A stretch of DNA of 64,000 nt from Ramlibacter agri. GTDB lineage: Bacteria > Pseudomonadota > Gammaproteobacteria > Burkholderiales > Burkholderiaceae_C. The position numbers and the translations under genes are program-made. The DNA is taken from the NCBI RefSeq assembly GCF_012927085.1, contig NZ_JABBFX010000001.1:1116001-1180000 (forward strand), read 5' to 3'. Each line of letters begins with the position of its first letter. The first letter of the stretch is position 1. Shown in pieces: positions 19,801 through 27,989 of this stretch. The notes beneath the pieces were generated by a model. It had not been told where the DNA came from. It did not search any database and worked only from the letters and a program-made list of their open reading frames with translations.

Positions 19801-20798
19801 GGCAGCTCCAGCAGTTCGCGCGCCTGGCGGTTGAACAGCAGGATGCGGCCACTGGCGTCGTAGCGGATGATGCCGCGCGCCGCGCTGTCCAGGGTCAGCT
19901 GCAGCGCGGCTTCGTAGCGCTTCAGCGCCGAGATGTCGACGAAGGCGTAGAACATGGCGCCGTCGCGCGCCGGCCGCGCGATGACGCGGCAGCAGGCTCC
20001 GCCCGGCAAGGCCAGCTCGAAGGGCGCGCCGGCGAAGCGCAGGTTCTCCTTCAGCGTGCGCAGGCCCTGGTCGCGGCGAGCCAGGTCGGCCGCGCTGGCG
20101 CCACCCCAGGCGCCGACGTAGAGGCTTTCCACCGTCGATCCCAGCACGCGCGCGCGGTCCTGCAGTTGGAAGAGGGCGAAGAAGTTCGCGTTGGCCCAGG
20201 CGATCGCGCCGTCGCGGTCGCAGACCACCAGGGCGTCGGGCACGTATTCGAGCAGTTCGTGCCCCAGCCCGGTCGCGAAGCCGGTCACCGCGCTGGACTC
20301 CGCCAGGGGCGCGAGCGTGCGCCACACCCGGATGCGGCCCAGCCCGGGCTGCTGCAGCGACGACACCTGGACCCGCTGGCCGCGATGGTCGAACTCGAAA
20401 GGCTGCGCCTGCTGCTGGTGGCGGGCCACGCCGGCTTCGATGTAGCGCTCGACCTCACCCATCTCGGACGCATCGAGCCGGGTTTCGTAGAAGCGCCGCA
20501 GGTTGACGCTGTAGTGTTCGCCGCGGGTGATGTGGCCGTCGTGCTCCGGGAACAGCCGAAGGAAGGTGCGGTTCCAGGCCACGGCGCAATCGGCCAGGTC
20601 GAAGGCGCACATGGCGACTTCGATGCCGTCCAGGACTTCCGCCTGCACGTGGAGGTACCGGACCCAGTCTTGTTCCGGATCGGTGGAGGCTTGGCTGCTG
20701 GGCGTCGGAGTCGCGTTGTTCAAGGGCAGGCGCCTGCGTTCGGGTGAGGCATCGGCACCGATGATAGGGTCATGTGCCCGCGGCTGCGAGCATCGCAT
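16839..20798 (-). CDS. Hybrid sensor histidine kinase with multiple PAS domains, two receivers and Hpt
   Basis: A very large cytoplasmic phosphorelay protein of about 1,319 residues. In order: a PAS-like N-terminal domain and four further PAS domains (roughly 180-295, 298-410, 425-543, 555-670), HisKA with SMSHEIRTPMN (H700), HATPase with INLGGNAIKFTERGEV and GGTGLGLGICRR, two receiver domains (VLIVDDNAMARD; LLLAEDNLVNQQ with VLMDVQMPVMDG) and a C-terminal Hpt with LMHSLKGMSANVGAEG. No membrane segment is seen. The ATG at 20798 overlaps the upstream radical SAM gene by 29 nt; a TTG at 20723 is an alternative start. BarA/GacS-like layout, but the PAS array suggests redox or small-molecule sensing. 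Output regulator unknown. Confidence 0.92.
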   Translation of the reverse strand: MRCSQPRAHDPIIGADASPERRRLPLNNATPTPSSQASTDPEQDWVRYLHVQAEVLDGIEVAMCAFDLADCAVAWNRTFLRLFPEHDGHITRGEHYSVNLRRFYETRLDASEMGEVERYIEAGVARHQQQAQPFEFDHRGQRVQVSSLQQPGLGRIRVWRTLAPLAESSAVTGFATGLGHELLEYVPDALVVCDRDGAIAWANANFFALFQLQDRARVLGSTVESLYVGAWGGASAADLARRDQGLRTLKENLRFAGAPFELALPGGACCRVIARPARDGAMFYAFVDISALKRYEAALQLTLDSAARGIIRYDASGRILLFNRQARELLELPEDLLNGRHSIGDVVRFQQERGDVDAIELAGGAQDSLPSDIYSNGKYLRRTHNGRVLEVVTLALAEGGAVRTYSDVTAYFEAQQALSEKTHALEITLDSMSQGISAIDRDGRLVFWNRRYQELLQLPASLLAGKPTMDQLVRFQIDRGDFGPDFSYVDAVTRGYVARGDRLSALTGPETYVRKTRDGRTFDVTTRPLPDGGVVRTFTDLSAYVASQAALARKEAQLSALVNNLPDRVWLKDQDGAFVLSNPAHRKYHGVTEPQVLGRTGVELFGEEKGARQAVSDEQALRSQQPVAFEQFEFGPDGELRCSEVVKVAMRDEEGRCVGLLGIARDITRRKQEEAALIAAKEEALLASGAKSRFLSSMSHEIRTPMNAILGMLTLLRGTELTARQDDYAGKAEGAARSLLSLLNDILDFSKIEAGKMRLDMHPFSLEGLLSDLSVILSSNLGQRDVEVLYDLDPQVPDHLVGDDMRLRQILINLGGNAIKFTERGEVVVGTRLVERDATHATIEFSVQDSGIGITPEQQQRLFGEFVQASDETARQYGGTGLGLGICRRLTELMDSRLHLASALSKGSRFWFTLRLPVSAVVADPVDMQEARVLIVDDNAMARDTLAALCRGCGWQVDTAATGREALTRITASAAAGLSYQAVFVDWIMPELDGWQTCARIRALSLPEDTPLVIMVTAHGREMLDQRAASEQALLQGYLVKPVTAGMLRSALARARHPGEPSPAPRLVAPSQGLAGMRLLLAEDNLVNQQIAIELLERSGAAVEVVVNGQLAVERLAGGGRFDAVLMDVQMPVMDGLAATREIRKAIGPADLPIIAMTANAMESDRQDCLAAGMNDHVGKPFVIEEVVRTVRRHVLPDEDSAWAPVSPVPDRATGTFDRRIALERLGNDEGLLRSVLPVFRDNLQGALATLASATATPEDLARLMHSLKGMSANVGAEGLAGDAARLEECLRRGGGAGGREAQSVAEAIRGILVATERW

Positions 20799-22716
20799 CC
20801 ATTCCTTGCTCCAGCCGGCCGCGCCGCCGCGATTCCAGGAAGGTGGTGAAGGCCACCGCCAAGCCCAGGTAGCGGCGGCCATCGCTCCACACCACGCCCT
20901 GCGCGCACAGCGCATCCAGTTCTTCCCGGATGCGCGCGGGCGAATATTCGGGCAGCTCGCGCGCCAGGCCGCTCACCGTGCGGGCCGTGTCGCAGCGCAT
21001 CACCAGCTGTGCCGACACGTCCTGGAGCACGCGGGTCTGCGGCCCTGTGCGCGCCGGCCGGGTGTCCACCAGTACCACCGCGCCCTCGCGCTCCAGCGAG
21101 AAGAAGGTGCTGCGGGCGTGCACTTCGTGCCAGCAGGCGATCGCCTCGGCCAGCGGACGCGTGTACGCATCGACCTGCGCATCCAGCGCATGGTCGGCCT
21201 CGAAGAAGTAAGCGAGCTTGGCCACGGCCTGTGCCGGCAAGCCGTCATGCACCAACCCGTAAGCCGGATATGGACGCACACGCGTGAAGCCGAAGGCCTC
21301 GGCCTCCTTGAAATTCGGGCTGTGCCGGTCCAGCCGGATGCGCGAGCCGCGCGCCGGCGGCTCCAGGTGCACCAGCCAGGGCACCATGCGCGCCATCGCC
21401 TCGTAGTCTTCCGGCGACTCGCCCGGGAAGCCCCACAGCACGTTCCAGTCCACCCGCACCGCGTATTCCATGCACCACTTCAGCAGCTGCAGGTTCTGCA
21501 TGGCGCTGACGCCCTTCTTCATGAGGCCCAGCACGTGGTCGCTGAGGCTTTCTATGCCGGGCTGGATATGCCGCACGCCGGCGTCGCGCAGCGCGCGGAC
21601 CTGCGCGCGCGTCACGTTGCTCTTGATCTCGTAGAAGAACTCCGTGCCGGTCTCCAGCCGCGCCAGTTCGGGCAACAGCGTCGCGAAGTAGCCGCTGTCC
21701 ATGATGTTGTCGACGAAGGCGATCTTGCGGCCCGGATAGCTGGCCGCATAGGCCTGCACCTCGCGCACTACGGCATCGGGCGCCTTGCTGCGAAAGCCCA
21801 TGGTCGCGCCGTTCAGGCCGCAGAAGGTGCAGTGGTGCTTCTCGCCCCACCAGCAGCCGCGCGACGACTCCATCGGGATTTCGACCGGCAGGCCGGCGCC
21901 GACGCTGGGCCGCTGCGCGAGGTCGTGGAAGTAGGCGTCGAAGTCGGGGCGCGGCGGGTCGCCCAGGTCGTGCACCATGCGCGCCTGCAGGAAGTTGCCG
22001 GCGCTCGCCTGCGGGTCGACCAAGGGCGCCAGTGAGGCGATGTCTTGCCAGCGTTCGCCGCGCAGCAAGCCTTCGACCAGCGGCACGATGACGCGATCGC
22101 CTTCGCCCGAGACGACGACGTCGATGCACGGAAAGCGCCGCGCCAGCTCCCGCCCCATCTCGCCTTCGCAATTGGCGCCGCCCATCACGACGGTGACGCC
22201 GGGCGCGATCTCATGCAGCCGCTGCGCCAGCGCGATGCTGGCCAGGTTCTGCTCGAACACGGAGGTGAGGCAGACCATGCGCGGCTGGTACGCCAGGATC
22301 TCGCGCGCCGCATAGTCGACGAAGTCGCCGGCCGCCTCCGCCCATCCCAGGATCTGCTCGATCGATCGGATGCGCAGTTCCTGCTCGACGCCGCGCGCCG
22401 CCGCGTAGTCGCCGAACACGTGGCGGAAGTAAGTTTCCTGCTGCGCGGGCGTCTTCGGGCGGATCGCGTGGCTGAAGATCCATTCGCCGAGCAGGGACGT
22501 CGTGCGCGGAAAGCCGCCGGCCACGCGCTGGTACGCCGCCGTCCCGATGCGCGCCGCGTAGTCGATGGTGAAGTGCCGGCAGGCGGTGCGGATGCCGGCG
22601 CCCGCCAGCCGCGCCTGCAGGATGCCCAGCGCCAGCGAAGGGCTGTGCAGGATGCCGAAGGGCATGCTTGCCAGCACCACGGGCGCCGCCGAGAATGCCG
22701 CCGGGAGGTGGCCCAT
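20770..22716 (-). CDS. RiPP-maturation radical SAM protein, cobalamin-binding type
   Basis: A 648-residue enzyme. The first 200 residues form a B12-binding-like domain (VTVVMGGANCEGEMG, then VVSGEGDRVIVPLV); the radical SAM core begins with ESSRGCWWGEKHHCTFCGLNG, a C-x7-C-x2-C cluster site (C288, C296, C299 from the ATG) characteristic of the RiPP maturation radical SAM protein 1 group, whose members C-methylate peptides. Also visible are FVDNIMD, GIESLSDHVLGLMKKG and VDWNVLWGFPGE. The C-terminal part (about 530-648) is a winged-helix-like segment often used to bind leader peptides. The ATG at 22716 overlaps the divergent methyltransferase ATG by 2 nt; GTG at 22734 is an alternative. Confidence 0.88.
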   Translation of the reverse strand: MGHLPAAFSAAPVVLASMPFGILHSPSLALGILQARLAGAGIRTACRHFTIDYAARIGTAAYQRVAGGFPRTTSLLGEWIFSHAIRPKTPAQQETYFRHVFGDYAAARGVEQELRIRSIEQILGWAEAAGDFVDYAAREILAYQPRMVCLTSVFEQNLASIALAQRLHEIAPGVTVVMGGANCEGEMGRELARRFPCIDVVVSGEGDRVIVPLVEGLLRGERWQDIASLAPLVDPQASAGNFLQARMVHDLGDPPRPDFDAYFHDLAQRPSVGAGLPVEIPMESSRGCWWGEKHHCTFCGLNGATMGFRSKAPDAVVREVQAYAASYPGRKIAFVDNIMDSGYFATLLPELARLETGTEFFYEIKSNVTRAQVRALRDAGVRHIQPGIESLSDHVLGLMKKGVSAMQNLQLLKWCMEYAVRVDWNVLWGFPGESPEDYEAMARMVPWLVHLEPPARGSRIRLDRHSPNFKEAEAFGFTRVRPYPAYGLVHDGLPAQAVAKLAYFFEADHALDAQVDAYTRPLAEAIACWHEVHARSTFFSLEREGAVVLVDTRPARTGPQTRVLQDVSAQLVMRCDTARTVSGLARELPEYSPARIREELDALCAQGVVWSDGRRYLGLAVAFTTFLESRRRGRLEQGMDAMLAAAGT

Positions 22717-23539
22717 GTCAGACGCTCCGAGCACCGTGCAGGCCTACATCAGCCGGCGCCAGTCGCCCGAGGCACGAACCGTCGGCGAGTTGTACGGCAC
22801 CGAGAACTTCTGCCACTTCCTCTACAGCCTGGTCCGCATGGACCGGCCCGCCACGGTCGTCGAACTCGGTTGCGGCGGCGCGGCCACCGCGCTGATGGCG
22901 GCGCAGGCGCTGCACGAGAACGGGCATGGCCGGCTCTGGACCGTCGACAACGGCAGCGACTGGGACAGCGACGTGGTCCGCGGTCCCTGCCTGTACGCCG
23001 GCGGCTATGGCGAGTCCACGATTTCGTATCCGGATTTCATCCACGCCTTGTGCGACCGCCTCGGCCTGGCCGAGCGCCTGTCGCTGGTGGAAATGACGCT
23101 GGATGGCGAAACCTTCTTCGACCCCGGCCAGAAAGTCGACATGTTGTTTGCCGACGCGACGCCTTCGCACGCCGAAGGCTGCCTCGCGCTGCTCAAGTAC
23201 TACTTGCCGCGCGTGAGCGACTACGCGTCCATCTTCATCGACCGCGCCGGCACGATCAACCATGCATGGCTGCTGCTGCGGTACGTGGTGGCAAGCCTGC
23301 AGGCCGGCAAGATCCCGCGCCACCTGGTGGACGGTGCGTCGCAGCAGGAGGTCGATGCCATGCAGCGGCTCGTGCGCAGCTGCGAGTTCCAGTTGATCAA
23401 CCTCACCGAGACCGCGCACGGCAAGAAGAACAAGGCGCAGAACAGCCGCGCCTGGATCAAGATCCAGCCGCACGACTACGTGCCGCACAACGACGTGCTC
23501 ACGTTCGGCTCCGTCACGAGCCCGTGGGAGCTGAAGTAA
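22715..23539 (+). CDS. SAM-dependent class I methyltransferase
   Basis: A 274-residue Rossmann-type methyltransferase. Motif I is VVELGCGGAATALMAAQAL, the acidic loop is WTVDNGSDWD, and motif IV-like VDMLFADATPSHAEG is followed by LLKYYLPRVSDYASIFIDRAG. This layout resembles O-methyltransferases acting on small molecules or peptides. GGGAGG precedes the ATG at 22715, and lies inside the coding region of the opposite-strand radical SAM gene. The gene sits between the radical SAM enzyme and the PhyH-type dioxygenase and is expected to modify the same product. Substrate is unknown. Confidence 0.82.
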   Translation: MSDAPSTVQAYISRRQSPEARTVGELYGTENFCHFLYSLVRMDRPATVVELGCGGAATALMAAQALHENGHGRLWTVDNGSDWDSDVVRGPCLYAGGYGESTISYPDFIHALCDRLGLAERLSLVEMTLDGETFFDPGQKVDMLFADATPSHAEGCLALLKYYLPRVSDYASIFIDRAGTINHAWLLLRYVVASLQAGKIPRHLVDGASQQEVDAMQRLVRSCEFQLINLTETAHGKKNKAQNSRAWIKIQPHDYVPHNDVLTFGSVTSPWELK

Positions 23540-23544
23540 GGCCC

Positions 23545-24528
23545 TCAGGCGGCTTCGGGTCCCAGGCATCGCTGCGCTCCGTCGCCCCGGCCCTGCAGGG
23601 CCTGCAGGTAGGGCAGGGGATCGTGGCCATCGCATTCGCCCAGCGCGCGCAGGCTGCGCGTGTAGCCCAGGTCCTTCTGCAGTTCGGCCGGCAGGGACAG
23701 CACCAGCTCGCGCGGCACCGACAGGAACTGGTTGTACTGGGTGCGCAGCCAGCCGCGGGTGTAGACGAGGAACAGCGTGCGGCGCGCCTCGCGCGAGCGA
23801 TTCGCCCCGGCGCCGTGGAAGATCGCACCGTCCCACAGCAGCACGGAGCCGGCGGCCATTTCGATGGAAGTCATCTCCTCTTCCTGCGGGCGGCGCTCGC
23901 GCTCCCACCAGCAGCTGCCCGGCGCCAGGCGCGTGCCGCCGTTCTCGCGCGTGAAGTCGTCCAGCGCAAGTGTGGCGGTGATGACCAGCGGCATGCGCGG
24001 CCGCGGCAAGGCGTAGAAGGACGCATCGTCGCGATGCAGCGGCTGCTCCACGCAGCCCGCGCTGTGCGCGGTGACGATCGCGCCTGCGTGGAAGAGGAAG
24101 TCGAAACCGAGGATGCCGCCGATCACCGCACGCACCGTGGGGTTGAGCGCCACTTCGTCCGCCGCGCGCGTCTTGGCCAGCGCGTTGTGCACGTGGAAGG
24201 CGGTGTGCACGCCGGCCGCATGCAGGCGCTGGAACTGTTCGTCCGAGACCCCGATGAGCGGCGCCAAGCCATCGCGCAACCGCTCGATGCAGTGCGCATC
24301 GAGCAGGCGCGGTATCACGGCGTACCCATGGCGGTGTATATCCGTCACCGCGCGTATCACGAGCGCCAGCAGCGCGCGGTAGCCGCCGTCGTCGCCCGCC
24401 GCTGCTTGCGCCTTGTGCAGGAAGGCCAGCCGCGCGGCGAACTCGTCCTCGCGGTCGCGGCAATGCGCGCGATGCTGCGGCCCATCGAGGCCTGGGGCGG
24501 CCGGTTCGGAGGCAGGCGCGGCGTTCAT
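23545..24528 (-). CDS. Phytanoyl-CoA dioxygenase (PhyH) family Fe(II)/2-oxoglutarate oxygenase
   Basis: A 327-residue cupin-fold oxygenase. The metal triad is visible as HRDDASF (first His and Asp of HxD) and the distal His in LLWDGAIFHGAGAN, with the 2-oxoglutarate-binding Arg in the following REARRTLFLVYTRGW; LVITATLALDDFTRENGGTRL is typical for PhyH proteins. The ATG at 24528 is chosen; the frame stays open far upstream only because it shadows the opposite-strand gene. It converges with the methyltransferase gene (5-nt gap). Family members hydroxylate small molecules and sometimes peptide natural products, which fits this cluster. Confidence 0.87.
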   Translation of the reverse strand: MNAAPASEPAAPGLDGPQHRAHCRDREDEFAARLAFLHKAQAAAGDDGGYRALLALVIRAVTDIHRHGYAVIPRLLDAHCIERLRDGLAPLIGVSDEQFQRLHAAGVHTAFHVHNALAKTRAADEVALNPTVRAVIGGILGFDFLFHAGAIVTAHSAGCVEQPLHRDDASFYALPRPRMPLVITATLALDDFTRENGGTRLAPGSCWWERERRPQEEEMTSIEMAAGSVLLWDGAIFHGAGANRSREARRTLFLVYTRGWLRTQYNQFLSVPRELVLSLPAELQKDLGYTRSLRALGECDGHDPLPYLQALQGRGDGAQRCLGPEAA

Positions 24529-24672
24529 GGCAGCACGCGCATATTGAACGCGCGCATCACCATCGCGCAAGGCCCGCGCTGTCACCATTGGATACGGCAA
24601 GAAGCAACGTGCGATATATGCTGACCTTGGGCTGGCATCGAGCAGTGCGCCTCCCGCAACGAGGAGTGCAAC

Positions 24673-24921
24673 ATGGCAGATGGCGATTTGTCCAAGAGAA
24701 TGGACCGGCTGCGCGACGAGCTGCTCGGCAACATGTCTTCCGGCGACCTGCTGCAGATGCAGCTGAAGGTCGACACCCTGGTGCGGCTGGCCATGCTCGA
24801 TGGCGAACACCACCACGATTCGCAAGGCGGCGTCGGCCACCACGACCACTCGTCGCTTGCCGACCTGTCGTGGCAGCTCGAAAGGCCCCAGGCCGTCGAC
24901 ATCATTTCGCGCGAGAAGTAG
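24673..24921 (+). CDS. 82-residue His-rich small protein, candidate RiPP precursor
   Basis: A short gene with a strong GAGGAG ribosome site 6-7 nt before its ATG and a 145-bp upstream gap able to hold a promoter. The first half is an amphipathic helix-like leader (MADGDLSKRMDRLRDELLGN, then LLQMQLKVDTLVRLAML); the second half switches to a Gly/His-rich stretch, GEHHHDSQGGVGHHDHSS, and ends in LSWQLERPQAVDIISREK. This leader-plus-different-tail design and its position 72 bp upstream of the HExxH-methyltransferase fusion make it the best precursor candidate. No known precursor family was recognised, and a metal-binding accessory protein is the alternative. Confidence 0.7.
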   Translation: MADGDLSKRMDRLRDELLGNMSSGDLLQMQLKVDTLVRLAMLDGEHHHDSQGGVGHHDHSSLADLSWQLERPQAVDIISREK

Positions 24922-24993
24922 TCGTACCTCCCTGCGAGGGAAAGTCCCGCCGGGCGCTGGCGCGCCCGGTGCTTGCTTCGCTGAGGGGTCGAC

Positions 24994-27066
24994 ATGACTA
25001 CGCCCACGCCGGAAGTCCTCGCGGTCATCGAGGAGGCGCTCGTCCAGCATCGCGCCTTCGGTGACAGCGCCTATATCGTCGGCCAGCTCGAAGTCGCATT
25101 CCTGCGGCGGCTCGAGCGCGTGGCCGAAGCCATCCCCGCGGCGGGCGAATTGGTCGCGGCTTTCGCTCGGTGCGATGCGCAGCAGCGCTATCGCCTGGCC
25201 GGCAACACGGTGCTGCGCTGCGCGGTGCAGCACGCCTATACGCGCCTCGAGACCGGCAAGGACGTCGGCCTCACCTTGGCGGAGTCGGAGCAGGTGATCC
25301 TGCGCACCTTGCAGCACCTGGCCGAAGGCCGTGGCGGCACGCCGCACGAGAACGGCTCCATCGCATTGCAGCGCCTGGGCGACCAGGACTTCCACGGCTG
25401 GATCTGGAACGACGCCTACCCGGACGATGCCTACGGCCACGCCTTCCGCCGCATCCTCGACCTGGAATATGGCGGCGTGCTGTGCTCCATCGACGACAGC
25501 GAACTGGCGATGCTGCGCCAGGGCGAACAGCTGCTGCGCGAACTGCTGCCGGACCTGGGCCGCAGCGCCTTGACGCACGCGCACCAGGTCGGCTGCTTCC
25601 CCGACCTCGGGTTCTGGCGCGGCAAGGTCTCCAGCTCGCAGATCCGCATGGGCGGGACGATCTTCCTCAACCGCAACATGCTGCGCAACCCGTGGTGCAC
25701 GGCCGAACACCTGCTGCACGAGTCGCTGCACCAGAAGCTGTACGACTTCCGGCACGGGCATTCGCTGCTGGACGTGGATGCGCCGATGGAAAACTCGCCG
25801 CGCGTGGTGTCGCTGTGGAACGCGCAGGAATTCAACCGCGCGAACCACTGGGACACGCATCGCGCCTTCGCCGCCTTCCATGTCTACGCGCAGCTGGCGC
25901 TGCTGGCCACCTTGGCGGAGCGGCGCGCGGGCGAGCTCGAGCCGCGCTACGGTCCCTTCCGCGGCATGGTGTCCAGCCGCAAGGCGCTGGATAGAGCGCG
26001 CTATCTCGGCGAGGAACTGCACACGCAGTGCGCCAGCCACCTCGGGCTGGCGGGGCTGCGCATGCGCGACTGGCTGATGACCATCCTGGAGCACCTGGAC
26101 CCGGCGCCGCCGCCGCGCGGCGCCTACGTGCACCTGATGCTGGACCTGTACGTGCGCGAAGCAAACCGGATGGAGATGCTGCTGCGCGCGCCGGACGTCG
26201 CGCCCGCCTTCGTGCGCGAACTCGCGAACGCCGCAGAATTGGAGATCGAGGCGAGCCGCTACATCCTGTCGGCGGTCGGGGCGCAGCCGCAGCTGGAACA
26301 GCTCGATCGCCAGCTGGCGCAACCCGAGCAGCAGTTCCCCGAGGTGCGGCGCTGCATCGCGCAGGCGCTGCTGCAGGCTTCGCCCAGCGGCTACGGGCTC
26401 AACACTCGCGCGAAGGATGGCTTCGATGCCGACCTCGCGGTGCGGCGGATGGTGGAGCTCGGAAGCGACAACCTGGTGCTGGCGCAGGCCGGCGTGCCGC
26501 GCGCGGTGGCGGCGGCGAAGCGGCGCGCCCGCGAGATGCGCTTCGTGGGTTCCAGCCAGGACGAGGTCGGGCGGTTGCTGTCCATGCTCGCGGCCGCGGT
26601 GCCGCGCGCGGGCCGCGTGCTCGAAGTCGGCACCGGCGTGGGCGTCGGGCTGGCGTGGATCACGACCGGCCTGCACCAGCGCCGGGACGTCGAGGTCGCC
26701 AGCATCGAGGGCGACCGGCGCCTGCTGGATTCGGCCTGTACCTGGCCCTGGCCCGAGGGCGTGCGGCTGCTGGCCGGCGACGCCTGCGAGCTGCTGCCCA
26801 CGCTGGGCGACTTCGACCTCGTGTTCGCGGACGCGGCGCCGGTCAAGTACGGCCAGCTCGACGCGCTGCTGCGGCTGCTGCGCCCGGGCGGCGTGCTGGT
26901 GGTCGACGACCTTTGCGCCACGCCCACGGCGACCCGCCAGGAAATGGCGGAGCGCGATGGCCTGCGGCTCGCGCTGCTGCGCCATCCTTCGCTGCAAGCG
27001 GTGGAACTCGATTGGTCCACGCGCGTGGTGCTGGCCACGCGCATCCGCGACACTGTGCCTGCCTGA
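24994..27066 (+). CDS. Fusion of HExxH-motif peptide hydroxylase-like domain and O-methyltransferase
   Basis: A 690-residue two-part protein. Residues about 1-470 match the HEXXH-motif RiPP modification family (members shown or proposed to be 2-oxoglutarate-dependent peptide beta-hydroxylases): VSSSQIRMGGTIFLNRNM leads into AEHLLHESLHQKLYDF with HESLH at 242-246. Residues about 510-690 are a class I O-methyltransferase: RVLEVGTGVGVGLAW (motif I near 541-555), VASIEGDRRL, DLVFADAAPVKYGQLD and LLRPGGVLVVDDL. A GAGGGG ribosome site precedes the ATG. The two activities in one chain suggest hydroxylation followed by methylation of the same residue. It is coupled to the next gene (TGATG). Confidence 0.82.
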   Translation: MTTPTPEVLAVIEEALVQHRAFGDSAYIVGQLEVAFLRRLERVAEAIPAAGELVAAFARCDAQQRYRLAGNTVLRCAVQHAYTRLETGKDVGLTLAESEQVILRTLQHLAEGRGGTPHENGSIALQRLGDQDFHGWIWNDAYPDDAYGHAFRRILDLEYGGVLCSIDDSELAMLRQGEQLLRELLPDLGRSALTHAHQVGCFPDLGFWRGKVSSSQIRMGGTIFLNRNMLRNPWCTAEHLLHESLHQKLYDFRHGHSLLDVDAPMENSPRVVSLWNAQEFNRANHWDTHRAFAAFHVYAQLALLATLAERRAGELEPRYGPFRGMVSSRKALDRARYLGEELHTQCASHLGLAGLRMRDWLMTILEHLDPAPPPRGAYVHLMLDLYVREANRMEMLLRAPDVAPAFVRELANAAELEIEASRYILSAVGAQPQLEQLDRQLAQPEQQFPEVRRCIAQALLQASPSGYGLNTRAKDGFDADLAVRRMVELGSDNLVLAQAGVPRAVAAAKRRAREMRFVGSSQDEVGRLLSMLAAAVPRAGRVLEVGTGVGVGLAWITTGLHQRRDVEVASIEGDRRLLDSACTWPWPEGVRLLAGDACELLPTLGDFDLVFADAAPVKYGQLDALLRLLRPGGVLVVDDLCATPTATRQEMAERDGLRLALLRHPSLQAVELDWSTRVVLATRIRDTVPA

Positions 27067-27989
27067 TGCCCGATCCGGCCTGGAACGCGATCCGGGCCCG
27101 GCGGGCCTTGCTGCGGCAGCAGTCGGAGCTGATGGCGGCGCGCCTGCCCTGGCTGGCCGAGCCGGCGCGCATTCCCGCGCATGCGGTCGATGCTTCGGTG
27201 CCGGCCGACGACGTGCGGCTCGCCACCTTTTCGCTGGCCGGCTGGATGCTGATCGAGATCGTGCAGGCGGCGGAGCAGGTGCAGCCCGCGCTGGGCTGGC
27301 AGGCAGCGATCGGGAAGCTGCCGCTCGCGCCGGAGCTGCAGGCTTCGGTCGTGCGCGCGGTGTTGCGTCCGGCTGCGCGCCATGCGCCGGGCCTGTTCGC
27401 CATCGCGGAGATCCTGGCGGTGGTGCCGCAGCTCGCGGCCCGCGCGGGCCTGCCGCGCGAGCGCTGGGGCGACACCGCGCGGCAAGCGCGCCTGTTCGGC
27501 GCGATGCTGGCGCGCGATGGCACCGCGGTGCAGGTGCTGCTGCGGCACTACCTGGGGCGCGTCGACGCCGGCGGCCTGCGCTCGCTCGACCCGGCCCGCC
27601 TGCGGCTGGATGCGCAGGCCGGCATCGCCACCGTGACGCCGCTGGCGGATCTGCTGGCCGCCGCGCGCAAGTCGGCGGCGCGGCACAACGAGGTGCCGCC
27701 TTTCGTTTGCGTGGCCTTGCAGGTGTCGGCGCCCGGCGCGGCGAACTTGTTCGACGCCGTGTGGAACAGTTTTGCCGCCGCCGCGGAGCGGCTCGTCTTT
27801 CCGCGCTTTCTCGCGGCTGCCGGCATCCCGCCCGAGGCCGCGCCCGACTCCGAATACGCGGAGGCGCTGGAACGCCTGGCCGCGCAACGCCGCGCGGATC
27901 TCGCCCAGGCCGCTTCGCAGACGTGGCCGCCGGCCGTGGAACAGATCCTCGCCAACCTGCTCACCAGGCGCGAACCAGCAGCGCGTTGA
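27066..27989 (+). CDS. Unknown 307-residue protein coupled to the HExxH fusion
   Basis: No family was recognised. The start ATG shares its A with the TGA of the fusion gene, so translation is coupled. The protein is Ala/Arg-rich and mostly helical, with a charged N-terminus (MPDPAWNAIRARRALLRQQ), several Val/Leu/Ala amphipathic helices, FVCVALQVSAPGAANLFDAVWNSF, and a helical tail. There is no signal peptide, clear membrane segment, Cys cluster or obvious catalytic motif. Given the coupling, a leader-recognition, scaffolding or additional modifying role in the same pathway is likely, but this is inference. Its end overlaps the convergent HTTM gene by 29 nt. Confidence 0.75.
   Translation: MPDPAWNAIRARRALLRQQSELMAARLPWLAEPARIPAHAVDASVPADDVRLATFSLAGWMLIEIVQAAEQVQPALGWQAAIGKLPLAPELQASVVRAVLRPAARHAPGLFAIAEILAVVPQLAARAGLPRERWGDTARQARLFGAMLARDGTAVQVLLRHYLGRVDAGGLRSLDPARLRLDAQAGIATVTPLADLLAAARKSAARHNEVPPFVCVALQVSAPGAANLFDAVWNSFAAAAERLVFPRFLAAAGIPPEAAPDSEYAEALERLAAQRRADLAQAASQTWPPAVEQILANLLTRREPAAR

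Noticed and set aside
16587..20747. 1,386-codon open frame on the forward strand opposite the hybrid kinase
   Set aside because: It mirrors the kinase gene, is rich in Arg/His/Gln/Ala and shows no domain; it is an antisense shadow of high-GC coding DNA.
24529..26997. Long reverse-strand extension upstream of the PhyH gene (up to 26997)
   Set aside because: The part beyond 24528 is a low-complexity shadow of the HExxH fusion gene and lacks any motif.
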